The notes below the pieces were generated by a model that was given only the letters and a program-made list of their open reading frames with translations, did not search any database and was not told where the DNA came from. From JBOHBN01 sp050698355 (GTDB lineage: Bacteria; Actinomycetota; Actinomycetes; Streptosporangiales; WHST01): a stretch of DNA of 29,916 nucleotides. Of the stretch, positions 8,545 to 17,200 are shown piece after piece. The stretch is from the NCBI GenBank assembly GCA_050698355.1, contig JBOHBN010000331.1, positions 1 to 29,916 of the forward strand, in the 5' to 3' direction. Each line of letters starts with the position of its first letter. Position 1 is the stretch's first letter. A program made the position numbers and the translations under genes.

Positions 8545-8660
8545 TGCCCCAGCCATGCATGCTGCCGGTCCTTCCAGGGGTTCACTCCGGGTCCGGTCGG
8601 GGCTGACTCCGGGGGACCGCCCGATCCGCTGCCGGCTCCGGCCGGTGGAGTCTTAGCGGC

Positions 8661-10157
8661 ATGAAACTCCTGCGCGTGATGCTGTGTGCCGTCCTTGGGC
8701 TGGGCCTGCTCATCGGGTCCGGGGCGGCGGCCCTCTACTTCGTGGTGTTCGCGCCGGTCTCGACCGTCGGAAAACTCGACTTCGACCGGCCGCTGAAGAT
8801 CCCGCGGCTGGCCGCCTCGCACGTCGACCCGGACGGTACCCGGGTCTTTCACCTCACCGCGCGGGCCGGCACCACCGAGCTGTTGCCCGGCACGCGGTCG
8901 AAGACCTGGGGCTTCAACGGCTCCTACCTCGGCCCGACACTGCGCGCCGAGCGTGGGCAGAAGGTCCGCGTCGAGGTGACCAACCGCCTGGGTGAGACCA
9001 CCACCGTGCACTGGCACGGCATGCATATCCCGGCACGTTTCGACGGCGGGCCGCACCAGCCGATCGAGACCGGGCACACCTGGCGCCCGACCTGGCGGAT
9101 CGACCAGCCGGCGGCCACGCTGTGGTACCACCCCCACCCACACGGAGAGACCGAGGACCACATCAACCGCGGCCTCGCGGGTATGTTCCTCATCGACGAT
9201 CCGACCAGCCCGGTCGCCGACCGGCTGCCGCACCAGTACGGTATCGACGACATCCCGGTGATCGTGCAGGACAAGTCGATCTCCTCCGACGGTGACCTGG
9301 GCTCGGCCGACCTCGGTGACGACCTGGTCGTCAACGGCACCCCCGGCCCGTACCTCGACGTGGCGACCGAGAACGTACGGCTGCGACTGCTCAACGCCTC
9401 CGCGCGGCGGGTGTACGACTTCGGGCTCGCGGACGGCCGTGCGTTCACGATGATCGGTACCGGCGGCGGGTTGTTGCACCACGCGGCACGCATGCACCGG
9501 GTGCAGCTCTCTCCAGGGGAACGCGCCGATGTCGTCGTCCAGATGACCCCGGGCGAGCGCATCACACTGCGGTCGTACCCGCCCCATCTGGGCATCGACC
9601 CCATCGCCGCCAGGTTCGACGGTGGCCAGGACAGGTTCGACGTTCTCCAGCTGCGGGCGGCGGCTCACCTCGACCCGTCGCCGGTGATCCCTCAACATCT
9701 CGCGGCAGCACCGGATCTGGACGTCCACCATGCCAAGGTGCGCACGTTCGAGCTGGGCGGCCGCACGATCAACGACAAGAAGATGGACATGGCGCGGATC
9801 GACGAGACCGTGCAGCTGGGCACCACCGAGGTCTGGCAGGTGACCAACAGCGCAGGCGAGTACCACAACTTCCACGTCCACGACGTGCAGTTCCAGGTGC
9901 TCTCCGTGGACGGGAAGAAACCCGGGCCGGCGCTGTCGGGATGGAAGGACACCATCTACATGCCGCCGGACCGGACCGTGCGGCTGGCGATGCGGTTCAC
10001 CGACTACGCCGACCCCGACTCGCCGTACATGTTCCACTGCCACCTCTTGCCACATGAGGACCGCGGGATGATGGGCCAGTTCGTCGTCGTACGACAGGGA
10101 CAGTCGGCGAAATCTCCGCACGGCGGTGACCACTCGATGAGCGGAATGCACCACTGA
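8661..10157 (+). CDS. multicopper oxidase (CueO/bilirubin-oxidase-like), membrane-anchored
   Basis: 498 residues. Four copper-binding blocks are in the canonical order: HWHG at 117-120, WYHPHPHG at 155-162, HNFHVH at 402-407, and HCHLLPHEDRGMM from 459, supplying the T1 cysteine, flanking histidines and the axial methionine. These enzymes oxidise metals or phenolics while reducing O2 to water. The N-terminus (VMLCAVLGLGLLIGSGAAALYFVVF) is a hydrophobic anchor or signal without a twin-arginine motif, which is unusual because CueO-type enzymes are normally Tat-exported. The last residues (GGDHSMSGMHH) are His/Met-rich and may bind copper. It lies 30 bases before an MFS gene, so the two are probably cotranscribed. 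Confidence 0.93.
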   Translation: MKLLRVMLCAVLGLGLLIGSGAAALYFVVFAPVSTVGKLDFDRPLKIPRLAASHVDPDGTRVFHLTARAGTTELLPGTRSKTWGFNGSYLGPTLRAERGQKVRVEVTNRLGETTTVHWHGMHIPARFDGGPHQPIETGHTWRPTWRIDQPAATLWYHPHPHGETEDHINRGLAGMFLIDDPTSPVADRLPHQYGIDDIPVIVQDKSISSDGDLGSADLGDDLVVNGTPGPYLDVATENVRLRLLNASARRVYDFGLADGRAFTMIGTGGGLLHHAARMHRVQLSPGERADVVVQMTPGERITLRSYPPHLGIDPIAARFDGGQDRFDVLQLRAAAHLDPSPVIPQHLAAAPDLDVHHAKVRTFELGGRTINDKKMDMARIDETVQLGTTEVWQVTNSAGEYHNFHVHDVQFQVLSVDGKKPGPALSGWKDTIYMPPDRTVRLAMRFTDYADPDSPYMFHCHLLPHEDRGMMGQFVVVRQGQSAKSPHGGDHSMSGMHH

Positions 10158-10187
10158 CGCAGGCCCGGCCCGGTGGTATCAAGGGGC

Positions 10188-11444
10188 ATGGTGCGCGAGG
10201 CTTCCCCGGGCGGGCGGTTGCGCACCTACCGCGCCTTCGTCCTGTTCTGGCTCGCGGAGACGGTTTCCGGGTTCGGCACCTACATCACGACGCTCGCCGT
10301 GCAGGTGCTGCTCGTCGTCACGCTGCACGAGAGCGCGACCGGCGTTGGTCTTGTCAACGCTGCGCGGTGGTTGCCGTACCTGCTCTTCGGTGTGCTGGTC
10401 GGGGTGCTGGTCGACCGCGTCAGGCGGCGTCCGGTGCTGGTGGTCACCGACCTCATCCGCTGTGCGCTCCTGGTCGGGATCCCTGTCCTCGCGCTGTTGC
10501 ACAGCCTGTCGTTGGCTGTTCTGGCGGTGTTCATGGCCGGCTTCGGGTTGATGACGCTGGTCAACGACGCGGCATCCCAGTCGTTCGTGCCGCGGCTGGT
10601 GCCGCGCCCGCTGCTGACCCGGAGCCACGCGCGGCTCGACCAGAGCGATGCCGTAGCGCAGGCGTCCGGTCCGGCGCTCGCCGGTGGTCTGGTCGCGGTC
10701 CTGACCGCGCCATGGGCGGTACTCGTCGACGCGGCGAGCTACCTGGCGTCGGCGCTGCTCGTGCTGGGTACGTCGGTCGACGAGCCGGCGAGCCGTCCCG
10801 TCTCCCTGCGGGGAGTGCGGGGCGAGGCCCGGGAGGGGCTGCGCTGGATCTACCGGCACCGCACGCTCACGCCGTACGCCATAGGCACCCACGCCTGGTT
10901 CCTGTGCAACGCCGCTGCGGGCGTTGCGCTGCCGGTGTTCGCCCTGCGCCGGCTGGAGCTCGGCGCGCTCGGGTTCGGCGTGCTGCTCGCCTTCGCCGGA
11001 GTCGGGGCGATCGCAGGCAGCTTGGCCGCGGTCGCGCTCGGCACCCGGTTCGGTGCGGGCCGTGTTGTGATCACCGCGCACGCGGCGATCGCGGTTGCGT
11101 GGGCGCTCGTCGCTGCAAGCCCCGCGGGCGTTACTGGATGGGTGACGTTCGGCGCGGGCCAACTGCTGGTAGGCCTCGCGATGGGCGCGCAGAACGCCAA
11201 CGAAATGGGGTACTGGCAGACGATCACGCCGGATCGTCTGCAGGGACGCGCCAATGCCACGAGGCGGTCGGTCAACCGAGCGATGATCGTCGTCGGCGCC
11301 CCCGTCGGCGGCCTTCTTGCCGACACGATCGGCGTACGCACCATGCTGTTCGTGTCCGCGGCCGGGTTCCTCGTCGTCGCCGGCGCGCTCGCACTCACCC
11401 CCTATCGCACCGCACGGCTGGGCGACGCCTACGCGCCAGACTGA
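10188..11444 (+). CDS. MFS transporter, 12-helix, secretion-effector-like (MFS_3)
   Basis: About 418 residues if started at ATG 10188; a GTG at 10173 and a GTG at 10191 are alternatives, since AAGGGG sits very close to the ATG. The protein shows a typical 12-helix pattern with the motif-A-like loop GVLVDRVRRRP between helices 2 and 3 and a second half beginning near RWIYRHRTLTPYAIG. The family exports drugs, siderophores or other small molecules across the plasma membrane. Its position directly after the multicopper oxidase suggests cotranscription, but nothing in the sequence identifies the substrate. It ends 13 bases before the stop of an opposing amidohydrolase remnant. Confidence 0.88.
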   Translation: MVREASPGGRLRTYRAFVLFWLAETVSGFGTYITTLAVQVLLVVTLHESATGVGLVNAARWLPYLLFGVLVGVLVDRVRRRPVLVVTDLIRCALLVGIPVLALLHSLSLAVLAVFMAGFGLMTLVNDAASQSFVPRLVPRPLLTRSHARLDQSDAVAQASGPALAGGLVAVLTAPWAVLVDAASYLASALLVLGTSVDEPASRPVSLRGVRGEAREGLRWIYRHRTLTPYAIGTHAWFLCNAAAGVALPVFALRRLELGALGFGVLLAFAGVGAIAGSLAAVALGTRFGAGRVVITAHAAIAVAWALVAASPAGVTGWVTFGAGQLLVGLAMGAQNANEMGYWQTITPDRLQGRANATRRSVNRAMIVVGAPVGGLLADTIGVRTMLFVSAAGFLVVAGALALTPYRTARLGDAYAPD

Positions 11445-11456
11445 CCAGCGCGGAGG

Positions 11457-11582
11457 TCAGACACGCACGCCGGAGCGGTAGACGGCGGCGACCTCGGTCG
11501 GTGCACGCATGTTCTCGAGCGGGTCGCCGTGGACCGCGACCAGGTCCGCGTCGTAGCCGACCGCTATGGAGCCCACGCGATC
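11457..11582 (-). pseudogene. amidohydrolase C-terminal remnant
   Basis: Read on the minus strand, 11582 down to the TGA at 11457-11459 encodes 41 residues including GSIAVGYDADLVAVHGD and PLENM, then VAAVYRSGVRV at the end. This is the characteristic C-terminal metal-dependent amidohydrolase segment (small beta-sandwich domain: G-x-I-x-x-G-x-x-A-D-L-V, then DPL). Upstream in the same frame the similarity stops at once and a stop codon follows, and no other frame restores the catalytic domain, so only the 3' end of the gene survives. It is the relic of a deletion or rearrangement. The amidohydrolase subtype (imidazolonepropionase-like or prolidase-like) cannot be decided from so little. Confidence 0.75.
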
Positions 11583-11920
11583 AGTGCCAGCGCGATGTGA
11601 TCCTGTCCGCCGGGATCAATGCCTTGCGACGCACGCGGCGCCCGAGCTGAGCGTTCGCCCGCTACCTGCGATGCCCTTCCGGGCTCGGCCCGGAGGGACA
11701 TCGCAGGTAGATCCCGCGCCAACGGGCCCCATGCGCGATCACCCCGTCAGCACGGAAGATCATGCTGGCCTGGTCGGGCGACCGCGCCCCCGAGCGGCGC
11801 AGCCCCTCGTGCTTTGCCAGCGTTCCTGCACAGTCTGCTGTGTGCGCTGACCCGAGTCATCCGTGAATCTCACTGAGATCTCGGTGCGACAGGCTCCGGC
11901 TTCATGGCTGGGCCTCAGTG
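11583..11920. other. non-coding, apparently decayed stretch
   Basis: About 340 bases with no convincing gene. Short open frames exist on both strands, but their translations are Arg/Ala/Pro-rich with no domain-like pattern and overlap one another. The only clear structure is the hairpin at 11662-11710. Together with the amidohydrolase remnant this looks like a scar of gene loss. Confidence 0.5.
11662..11710. repeat. 49-base near-perfect inverted repeat (hairpin)
   Basis: The outer arms CTACCTGCGATG (11662-11673) and CATCGCAGGTAG (11699-11710) are perfectly complementary. The inner part continues as a stem with one C-A mismatch and one G-T pair down to a 3-base TCG loop, giving 23-base arms. 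No T-tract follows on either side. It could be a bidirectional terminator for the MFS gene, a REP/MITE-like mobile palindrome, or the footprint of the event that truncated the amidohydrolase. Confidence 0.7.
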
Positions 11921-12091
11921 CTACCCCTCCGGCCGCACGTCACCGGGCGCGGCAGTTTGGGGCGTGGGCAGGGTCTCGGCGAGGATCGACAGCAGCTGCA
12001 GCCAGCCCGCGAACGTCTGGACCGGACCGTCCTCGACCCGGGCCTCCCCGCGCAGGGGAGGTTCGGGTGCCGCACTGATCTCGATGCGCAT
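11921..12091 (-). CDS. small hypothetical protein (56 residues)
   Basis: The open frame runs further upstream, but the ATG at 12091 gives a compact peptide beginning MRIEISAAPEPP, with GAGGAG 12 bases before the start (a longer spacing than usual). The central segment FAGWLQLLSILAETL is a strong amphipathic helix, and the N-terminal strand plus acidic DGPVQTF resemble a class of ~55-60 residue actinobacterial proteins I have seen without an assigned function. Cytosolic; no known domain. It lies on the same strand as, and 210 bases after, the LuxR-type regulator, beyond two hairpins, so it is probably a separate transcript. Confidence 0.5.
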   Translation of the reverse strand: MRIEISAAPEPPLRGEARVEDGPVQTFAGWLQLLSILAETLPTPQTAAPGDVRPEG

Positions 12092-12221
12092 GTGCCGAGC
12101 ATGCTCCTCGGCATCGGCGGAAACATCCGTACGGCTCACTGAGGTGACGGGAGTAGCCGACGGGCCGCCGAGTGTGGAGCAGCGTCCCATCGACGCCACG
12201 CTACGGGATCGCGCCGTGCCG

Positions 12222-12242
12222 CCGCGCGTGAAACCCGCGCGG
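12222..12242. terminator. small GC hairpin
   Basis: CCGCGCG (12222-12228) and CGCGCGG (12236-12242) form a perfect 7-bp stem with a 7-base loop. It follows the larger hairpin at 12251-12306 when read from the LuxR-type gene, so the two may act in series as a terminator region. Confidence 0.35.
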
Positions 12243-12250
12243 CTGCCGCC

Positions 12251-12306
12251 CATGATCGTGGGAAGCGTACCCGTGGCGGGCAACGGGCAGGCTTCCCACG
12301 ATCATG
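12251..12306 (-). terminator. long perfect hairpin at the end of the LuxR-type gene
   Basis: The arms CATGATCGTGGGAAGC (12251-12266) and GCTTCCCACGATCATG (12291-12306) are 16-base perfect complements. Within the 24-base loop, CCCGT and ACGGG form an inner stem. The structure spans the stop codon of the minus-strand regulator (TGA at 12302-12304) and has no T-tract, as is common for actinobacterial terminators. The complexity and symmetry also fit a dispersed palindromic repeat. Confidence 0.6.
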
Positions 12307-15104
12307 AAAGGCGCACCGTCCGGGTAGCATCGCGCCGCTCCGCCTCGGCGGCCAGTTCGAGTCGGGACCGCAAGCCGAGCTTGGCCAGGACGTGCGAGAC
12401 GTGGGTCTCGACGGTACGCCGCGAGAGGTACATGCGCTCGGCGATCTCCGGGTTGGAAAGGCGCTGGGCCAGCAGCGCCACCACCTTGTGCTCGGTCGGT
12501 GTGAGCGCCTCCCAGCCCTCTTCGGGCCGTGTCCGCGACGTACGAGTGCCGCGGCGCACACCCAACGCCCGCAGCGCCGCGGCAGTCCTGGCGGCCCCGC
12601 GGTTGGCGCGCAGTGCCTCCTGCAGCGTCAAGGCCTCGCGCAACAACTCCCGCGCCTCGGCGATTCGGTCCGCTGTCACCAGGGCCGCGGCCGCGTCCTC
12701 GCAGGCCAACGCCCGGCTGAGCGGCCGTGCGCCCGCGCGGTAGCCGGCCACGGCCGCCAGCAAGACCTCGGTGTCGCTTGTGACCAACCCCCGGCAGTGC
12801 TGCGCGGCAGCGCACACGCTGGGGACGCCGGGACTGTGCGCCGCGGTCTCCTCGACGGCCGCCGCGACGTTCGCGGCGTCCTCATGTTGTCCGGCGCCGG
12901 CCAGGCGGCGTACCAGCTCAGGACCGAGCTCCAGGTCGCCCTGGCAGATTCCTGCCATGCGCATGCCCTGCCAGTACTCGTTCAACGCAGGCAGTGCAGC
13001 CTCGGGTCGGCCCTGTGCCTCGGCCAGCATGGCGCGCGCGAGGGCGAGCCGATCGAGCCGGCGCGGCGCTTCGCCCCGGGCGAGTGCGGCGTCGGTGGCG
13101 GCGAGGTGCGCCTTGGCGGCGAGCAGGTCGTCACGGTGCAGCGCGACCAGGGCGCGGATCCCGAAACCGGCCACCGGCCACACCGGGTTGTCGGAAACCA
13201 GGTTGTCGGCCGCCTCGATCTCGGAGAGCGCGTCGTCCCACTCGCCGACCAGGAAGAGCCCCTCAGCGAGCGCGGTGTGGTGTACCGCGAGCCCGGTCGG
13301 AGCGCCGAGGCGCTCGTTGAGGTGGCGTCCGCGCTGCATCATCTCGCGGCCCTCGGCCACCCGGTCGGTGCACATCAGCGCCAGCCCGGCCGACGCGTGC
13401 GGGTGTTGCGGACCGCGCGGGTCCGGTTCTGCTTCCAGCGCGTGTACGGCCAGGACTGCGAGGTCGGCGTACTCGACCAGCCTGCCCTGCAGGTCGCGGA
13501 CCACGGCCTTGTTGTGCAGGGCAACGGACACCGCGGCACTGTCCCCGGTCGGTTCGGCCAGCGCGATCGCCTCGTCCGCGAGTTTCACGGCGGGTTCCAG
13601 CTCGCCCAGGTTGAGCCGGGCGAAGGACGCGAAGGTCAGGTAGTGCGCCCGGTCCGCCGCCGAGACTCCCGGCTGGCGCAGCGCCTCGTCGGCATCGGCC
13701 AGCGCATCCGCGGCCCGGCCGGTGAACAGGATGCTCTGCAGCAGCAACCGGCGCAGCAGCCCGTCGCGTTCCGGGTCGTCGTGCCGGGCCAGTACGGTCC
13801 GCAGCGCTGTCTCGCCCTTCTCGGCGTACCCGGCGAACGTCAACGCGATCGCGTGATCGGCGGCCACCCGACCGTAGGCCCGCGTGTCTGGAGTCGCCAA
13901 CTCCAGCGCGTGCTCCAGCAGGTCCACCGCCACCGTCGGTGCACGCGCTCCCGCTTCCTGTGCCGCCCGGCGCAGCCATGCGACCGCCTCGGCGTCGCCG
14001 GGTCGGGCGCCGCGGACGAGGTGTTCGGCGACACGTCCTGGCGGGTATCCGGCGGCGGCGAGTGCCCGCGCCAGGTCGCGGTGCAACGCTTCGCGCAGGG
14101 AACCGGGCAGGTCGCGATACAGCGCCTCGCGGATCAGTTCATGCCGGAACCCCACCCGGTCACCGTGATCGGCCAGCGCTCCCGCCGCGAGCGCTTCGCG
14201 GAGCGGACCGGCCAGCCCCGCGGCCGGGCGACCGGAGACGAGCGAGAGGTCCGCGACCGAGAATGACGATCCCATGACCGAGGCCATGCCCAGCAGGTCG
14301 AGCGTGTCCCGGGACAGAAAACTCAGCCGGTGCAGGATCGTCAATGACGGTATGGCAGGCAGGGCACTCGTCGAGTCGATCTCGATGCAGCGATCCGTGG
14401 TCTCGGTCGCTCCGGCGCGCTCGAGGGCCGCGAGCATTTCCAGGACGAGCAGCGGGTTGCCGCTGGCGCGATGCAGCTGCCGGACGAGGTTGGGCCCCGG
14501 CGCGACGCCAGCGGCCGCTTCGGTCAGCTCCGACACGGCGTCCTGCGCGAGCGGCCCCAGAGTCGTCGAGGACGCGCCGCGGTCGACGAGCGTACCCAGC
14601 AGCCGTGCGAGTTCGGGTGGGCGTGGTGACGGGCGGACCGTGGCGATCAGCAGCAGCGGAAGCTGGCCTACCGTGCGCGCGAGCCGGGCAAGGCACGCGA
14701 GCGTCGCTGGGTCCGCCCAGTGCACGTCCTCCAGCACCAGCAGGAGCGAGCCCCGGGCGCACAGCCGTTCGATGTGGTCTGTGATCGCTTCGCCGGCTCG
14801 GAACTCCAGGTCGCCGACGCCGCCCGGAGCTGCCCCCTCGCCGCGCAGCAGGCGCTGGCACGCCGAAGGGGCGCCGCTGCTCCACCTCGTCGGCCGTACC
14901 GGACAAGACCTGCAGCCCTCGTACGCGGGCACTCTCTCCTGCCTCCTGCACGATGCGGGTCTTGCCGATTCCGCCTTCATCCTCGAGCAGGACGACCTGG
15001 CCGAAGCCGGAGGACGCGCGCTCGACGGACGCGACGAGCGGGGCGAGCTCGCCTGATCGCCCGATCAATGGCAAAGGCCGGCTATCGGTCACAGCGCGCC
15101 TCAC
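12302..15104 (-). pseudogene. LuxR-family large ATP-binding regulator (LAL type), frameshifted
   Basis: Two adjacent minus-strand frames make one protein of about 935 residues. The first, from a GTG at 15104 or more likely the GTG at 15092 (AGG six bases upstream), begins near TDSRPLPLIGRSGEL and carries the Walker A segment GGIGKTR. The second, from about 14860 down, carries Walker B (LLLVLEDVHWADP), the long TPR-like sensor region, and a C-terminal LuxR helix-turn-helix (ALTPTEHKVVALLAQ, NPEIAERM, SRRTVETHVSHVLAKLG). The frame changes at 14858-14864, between RPFGV and CQRLL, which would be contiguous in an intact relative. LAL regulators activate transcription after ATP and ligand binding. 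As read, only fragments would be made, so it is inactive unless this is a sequencing error or a programmed shift. It is on the same strand as the IclR gene, 227 bases downstream of it. Confidence 0.82.
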
Positions 15105-15201
15105 TCACCGCCAGAACCATCAGGCCAGTGGTGCGGACAAGCAGGACGGAAGGAACGTTCACGCCTCAAAGGCTGCCAGTGCAGCGGGCTGCGTACAGCC
15201 G

Positions 15202-15231
15202 ACTTCACACGATGAATACCTACTTCACACG
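15202..15231 (-). promoter_or_regulatory. direct repeat in the promoter region of the LuxR-type gene
   Basis: ACTTCACACG occurs at 15202-15211 and 15222-15231, a 20-base period of about two helical turns. On the minus strand a weak TTGCCT (15238-15243) lies just upstream. The arrangement resembles a tandem binding site for a dimeric or two-component regulator. No partner is evident. Confidence 0.35.
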
Positions 15232-15331
15232 GCCTGCAGGCAATGAGAAGCGGGAACTGCTTGCCTTCCCCAGAGGGGGCCCCGGAGTTACATACCGTGA
15301 TCATTCCGGCGGGGCGGTCGCGATACCGCGA

Positions 15332-16078
15332 TCAACCGGTGTGCCCGAGGCCCTCGCTGACGCGGCCGACCGCCTCGCGGACGAGGGCACCGTAGCGCGG
15401 GCGTACATCGTCGGGCATGCGATCGATCGGAGTGGAGATCGACATGCTCGCGACAGCGTGGCCTTCGCCGTCGAGGATGGCGGCCGCGACCGCAGCGACG
15501 TCGGTACGCCACTCGCCCCTGTTGGTGGCGTAACCCCGCCGGCGGATGTCCGCAAGTTCCGCGCGAAGCGCGCCGGCGTCGACGATCGTCGCGTCGGTGT
15601 ACCGGGGGAGGCCCTCGGCGATTATCTGCTCGATCTCCTCGGGCGGGCAGTGCGCGAGTATGGCCTTGCCGTTCGACGAGCCGTGCAGCGGCGCTCCGAC
15701 GCCGAGCGGGAGAACGATCCGGACGGGCTTCGGGGTCTCCAGGCGCTCGATCAGCACCGCATGCCTGCCCTCCCGAACCTCGAGGTGCACCGTCTCGCCG
15801 GTCTCCTCGCGAAGCTCCTCCATGACGGGGACCGCCACGTCGCGGAGGCTGAGGTCGCCGCCGACGTGGTGCGCGACGTGCAGGGCCTTGGTCGTGAGCG
15901 CCCAGCGCGTCAGCTCGGTGCCGGCCTGGTGGAGCCAGCCTGCTGCATGCAGGGTCCGCAGCGCCCGCTGCACCGAGCTCTTCGGCAGGCCGAGCTCGCG
16001 GGCCAGCTCGCTGACGCCGATCGGCTGACGCGCGGCGACCCCTTCGAGAACCCGAAGGGCGTTGAGAACGCTCTGCAA
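15332..16078 (-). CDS. IclR-family transcriptional regulator
   Basis: 248 residues from a TTG at 16078, with GGAG eight bases upstream. The N-terminal winged helix-turn-helix is at about residues 1-65 (LNALRVLEGVAARQPIGV, SELARELGLPKSSVQRALR, LHAAGW). The C-terminal effector-binding domain has typical IclR segments (GETVHLEVREGRHAVLIER, PLHGSSNGKAILA and RGYATNRGEWRTDVAAVAA). Such proteins bind a small carboxylate or aromatic effector and control a divergent operon. Here they face the TctCBA-CoA-transferase operon across a 96-base gap, so the regulator most probably senses the transported acid or its product and controls that operon. Confidence 0.92.
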   Translation of the reverse strand: MQSVLNALRVLEGVAARQPIGVSELARELGLPKSSVQRALRTLHAAGWLHQAGTELTRWALTTKALHVAHHVGGDLSLRDVAVPVMEELREETGETVHLEVREGRHAVLIERLETPKPVRIVLPLGVGAPLHGSSNGKAILAHCPPEEIEQIIAEGLPRYTDATIVDAGALRAELADIRRRGYATNRGEWRTDVAAVAAAILDGEGHAVASMSISTPIDRMPDDVRPRYGALVREAVGRVSEGLGHTG

Positions 16079-16082
16079 CGTA

Positions 16083-16112
16083 TTGACTCCAAACCCGACT
16101 CGTCCCTAAGGT
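16083..16112 (+). promoter_or_regulatory. candidate promoter of the tctC operon, with downstream inverted repeat
   Basis: TTGACT (16083-16088) and TAAGGT (16107-16112) are separated by 18 bases and lie 62 bases before the tctC start. An inverted repeat GTGCC-N7-GGCAC at 16138-16154 sits just downstream of the expected transcription start and could be an operator for the divergent IclR protein. Seen: the boxes. Inferred: function. Confidence 0.45.
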
Positions 16113-16174
16113 GCCGCGTATCACATGACGGTGCAGCGTGCCATCTTACGGCACACACCGGGAAGGCGGCCCAT

Positions 16175-17197
16175 ATGTTCGCTCGGCGTAGGCACACGAG
16201 AACGGCCAGGGCGGTCGGCGCGGCAGCGGTGGCGGTGGTCGCCGCCAGCACGGTCGCCGCTTGCGGCTCCGGTGCGGGTGGTGGCTCGGCGGGCGGTGGT
16301 GGTAGCTGGAAGCCGTCCGGGACCGTGAACGTCGACGTGCCGTTCGCCCCGGGTGGCGGGAGCGACGTGTTCGGCCGGGCGATGGCGCAGGGTTTCGAGG
16401 GCGTCCGCCCGGGACTCAGCCTTACGGTCCACAACCGCGCAGGCGGCTCCGGCGCGGTCGGCTACACGTTCCTGTACTCCAAGCAGGGCAACCCGAACTA
16501 TCTGGTGCCCTCGGAGACCACCGCGGTCGCGCTGCCACTGTCGACGAAGACACCGTGGAAGTGGACGGACTTCACGCCGATCATGCAGATCGCCGAGGAC
16601 ACCAGCATGCTGCTCGTACCGACCGACTCCCCGTACAAGTCGCTGAAGGACTTCGTGGCTGCGGCCAAGGCGGGCAAGCACCTGCGGATCGGGGTGACCG
16701 GCACCACCAGCATCGACGCCATCCAGGTCGGGCTGATGGAAAAGGATGCGGGCATCAAGCTGCGCCGGGTCGTCTTCGAGTCGGGCGGCGAGATGGTGAC
16801 GAGCCTGCTCGGCGGCAACGCCGACGGGGGCATGCTCAACCCGAGCGAGGGTCTGGAGCAGGTCAAGGCCGGCAAGCTCCGTGCGATCGCAGTCTTCGCC
16901 GACCACCGGTACAAGAGCCCGCTGCTGAAGGACGTCCCCACGGCCAAGGAGCAGGGCGTTGACGTATCCGTCGGCCAGTACCGCGGTGTCTTTGCCGCCG
17001 GCGACATCACGTCCGCGCAGGAGAAGTACTGGGAGAAGACGACGAAGCTGTGGACGCAGAGCCCGAGCTTCAAGAAGTACATCGAGCAGAACGACCTGCG
17101 GAAGGTCGTCCGCCCGCACGACGAGTTCGTCTCCTACCTGCACGATTACCAGGGCACGTTGAAGAAGGCCATGTCAGCGTCCGGGGGAAACTCGTAG
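16175..17197 (+). CDS. tctC: TctC-family tripartite tricarboxylate-type solute-binding lipoprotein
   Basis: 340 residues from the ATG at 16175, with GGAAGG eight bases upstream. A lipoprotein signal peptide (basic RRRHTRTAR, hydrophobic AVGAAAVAVVAAS) ends in the lipobox TVAAC with the lipidated Cys at position 30, then a Gly/Ser-rich tether. The mature domain shows the Bug/TctC fold signatures VDVPFAPGGGSDVFGR and VHNRAGGSGAVGYTF. It captures an organic acid outside the membrane and passes it to TctAB. A much longer open frame extends upstream to 14720 but runs antisense through the LuxR and IclR genes and has no coding character there. It is the first gene of a six-gene operon; tctB begins three bases after its stop. 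Confidence 0.9.
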   Translation: MFARRRHTRTARAVGAAAVAVVAASTVAACGSGAGGGSAGGGGSWKPSGTVNVDVPFAPGGGSDVFGRAMAQGFEGVRPGLSLTVHNRAGGSGAVGYTFLYSKQGNPNYLVPSETTAVALPLSTKTPWKWTDFTPIMQIAEDTSMLLVPTDSPYKSLKDFVAAAKAGKHLRIGVTGTTSIDAIQVGLMEKDAGIKLRRVVFESGGEMVTSLLGGNADGGMLNPSEGLEQVKAGKLRAIAVFADHRYKSPLLKDVPTAKEQGVDVSVGQYRGVFAAGDITSAQEKYWEKTTKLWTQSPSFKKYIEQNDLRKVVRPHDEFVSYLHDYQGTLKKAMSASGGNS

Positions 17198-17200
17198 CCG

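Noticed and set aside
8262..10154. 630-codon minus-strand open frame
   Set aside because: Shadow of the amine oxidase and multicopper oxidase genes.
12392..14266. 624-codon open frame on the plus strand
   Set aside because: Antisense to the LuxR-type regulator, with no domain-like pattern; a high-G+C artefact.
14720..16174. Long in-frame N-terminal extension of TctC
   Set aside because: Runs antisense through the LuxR-type and IclR genes; the lipoprotein signal and ribosome-binding site fix the start at 16175.
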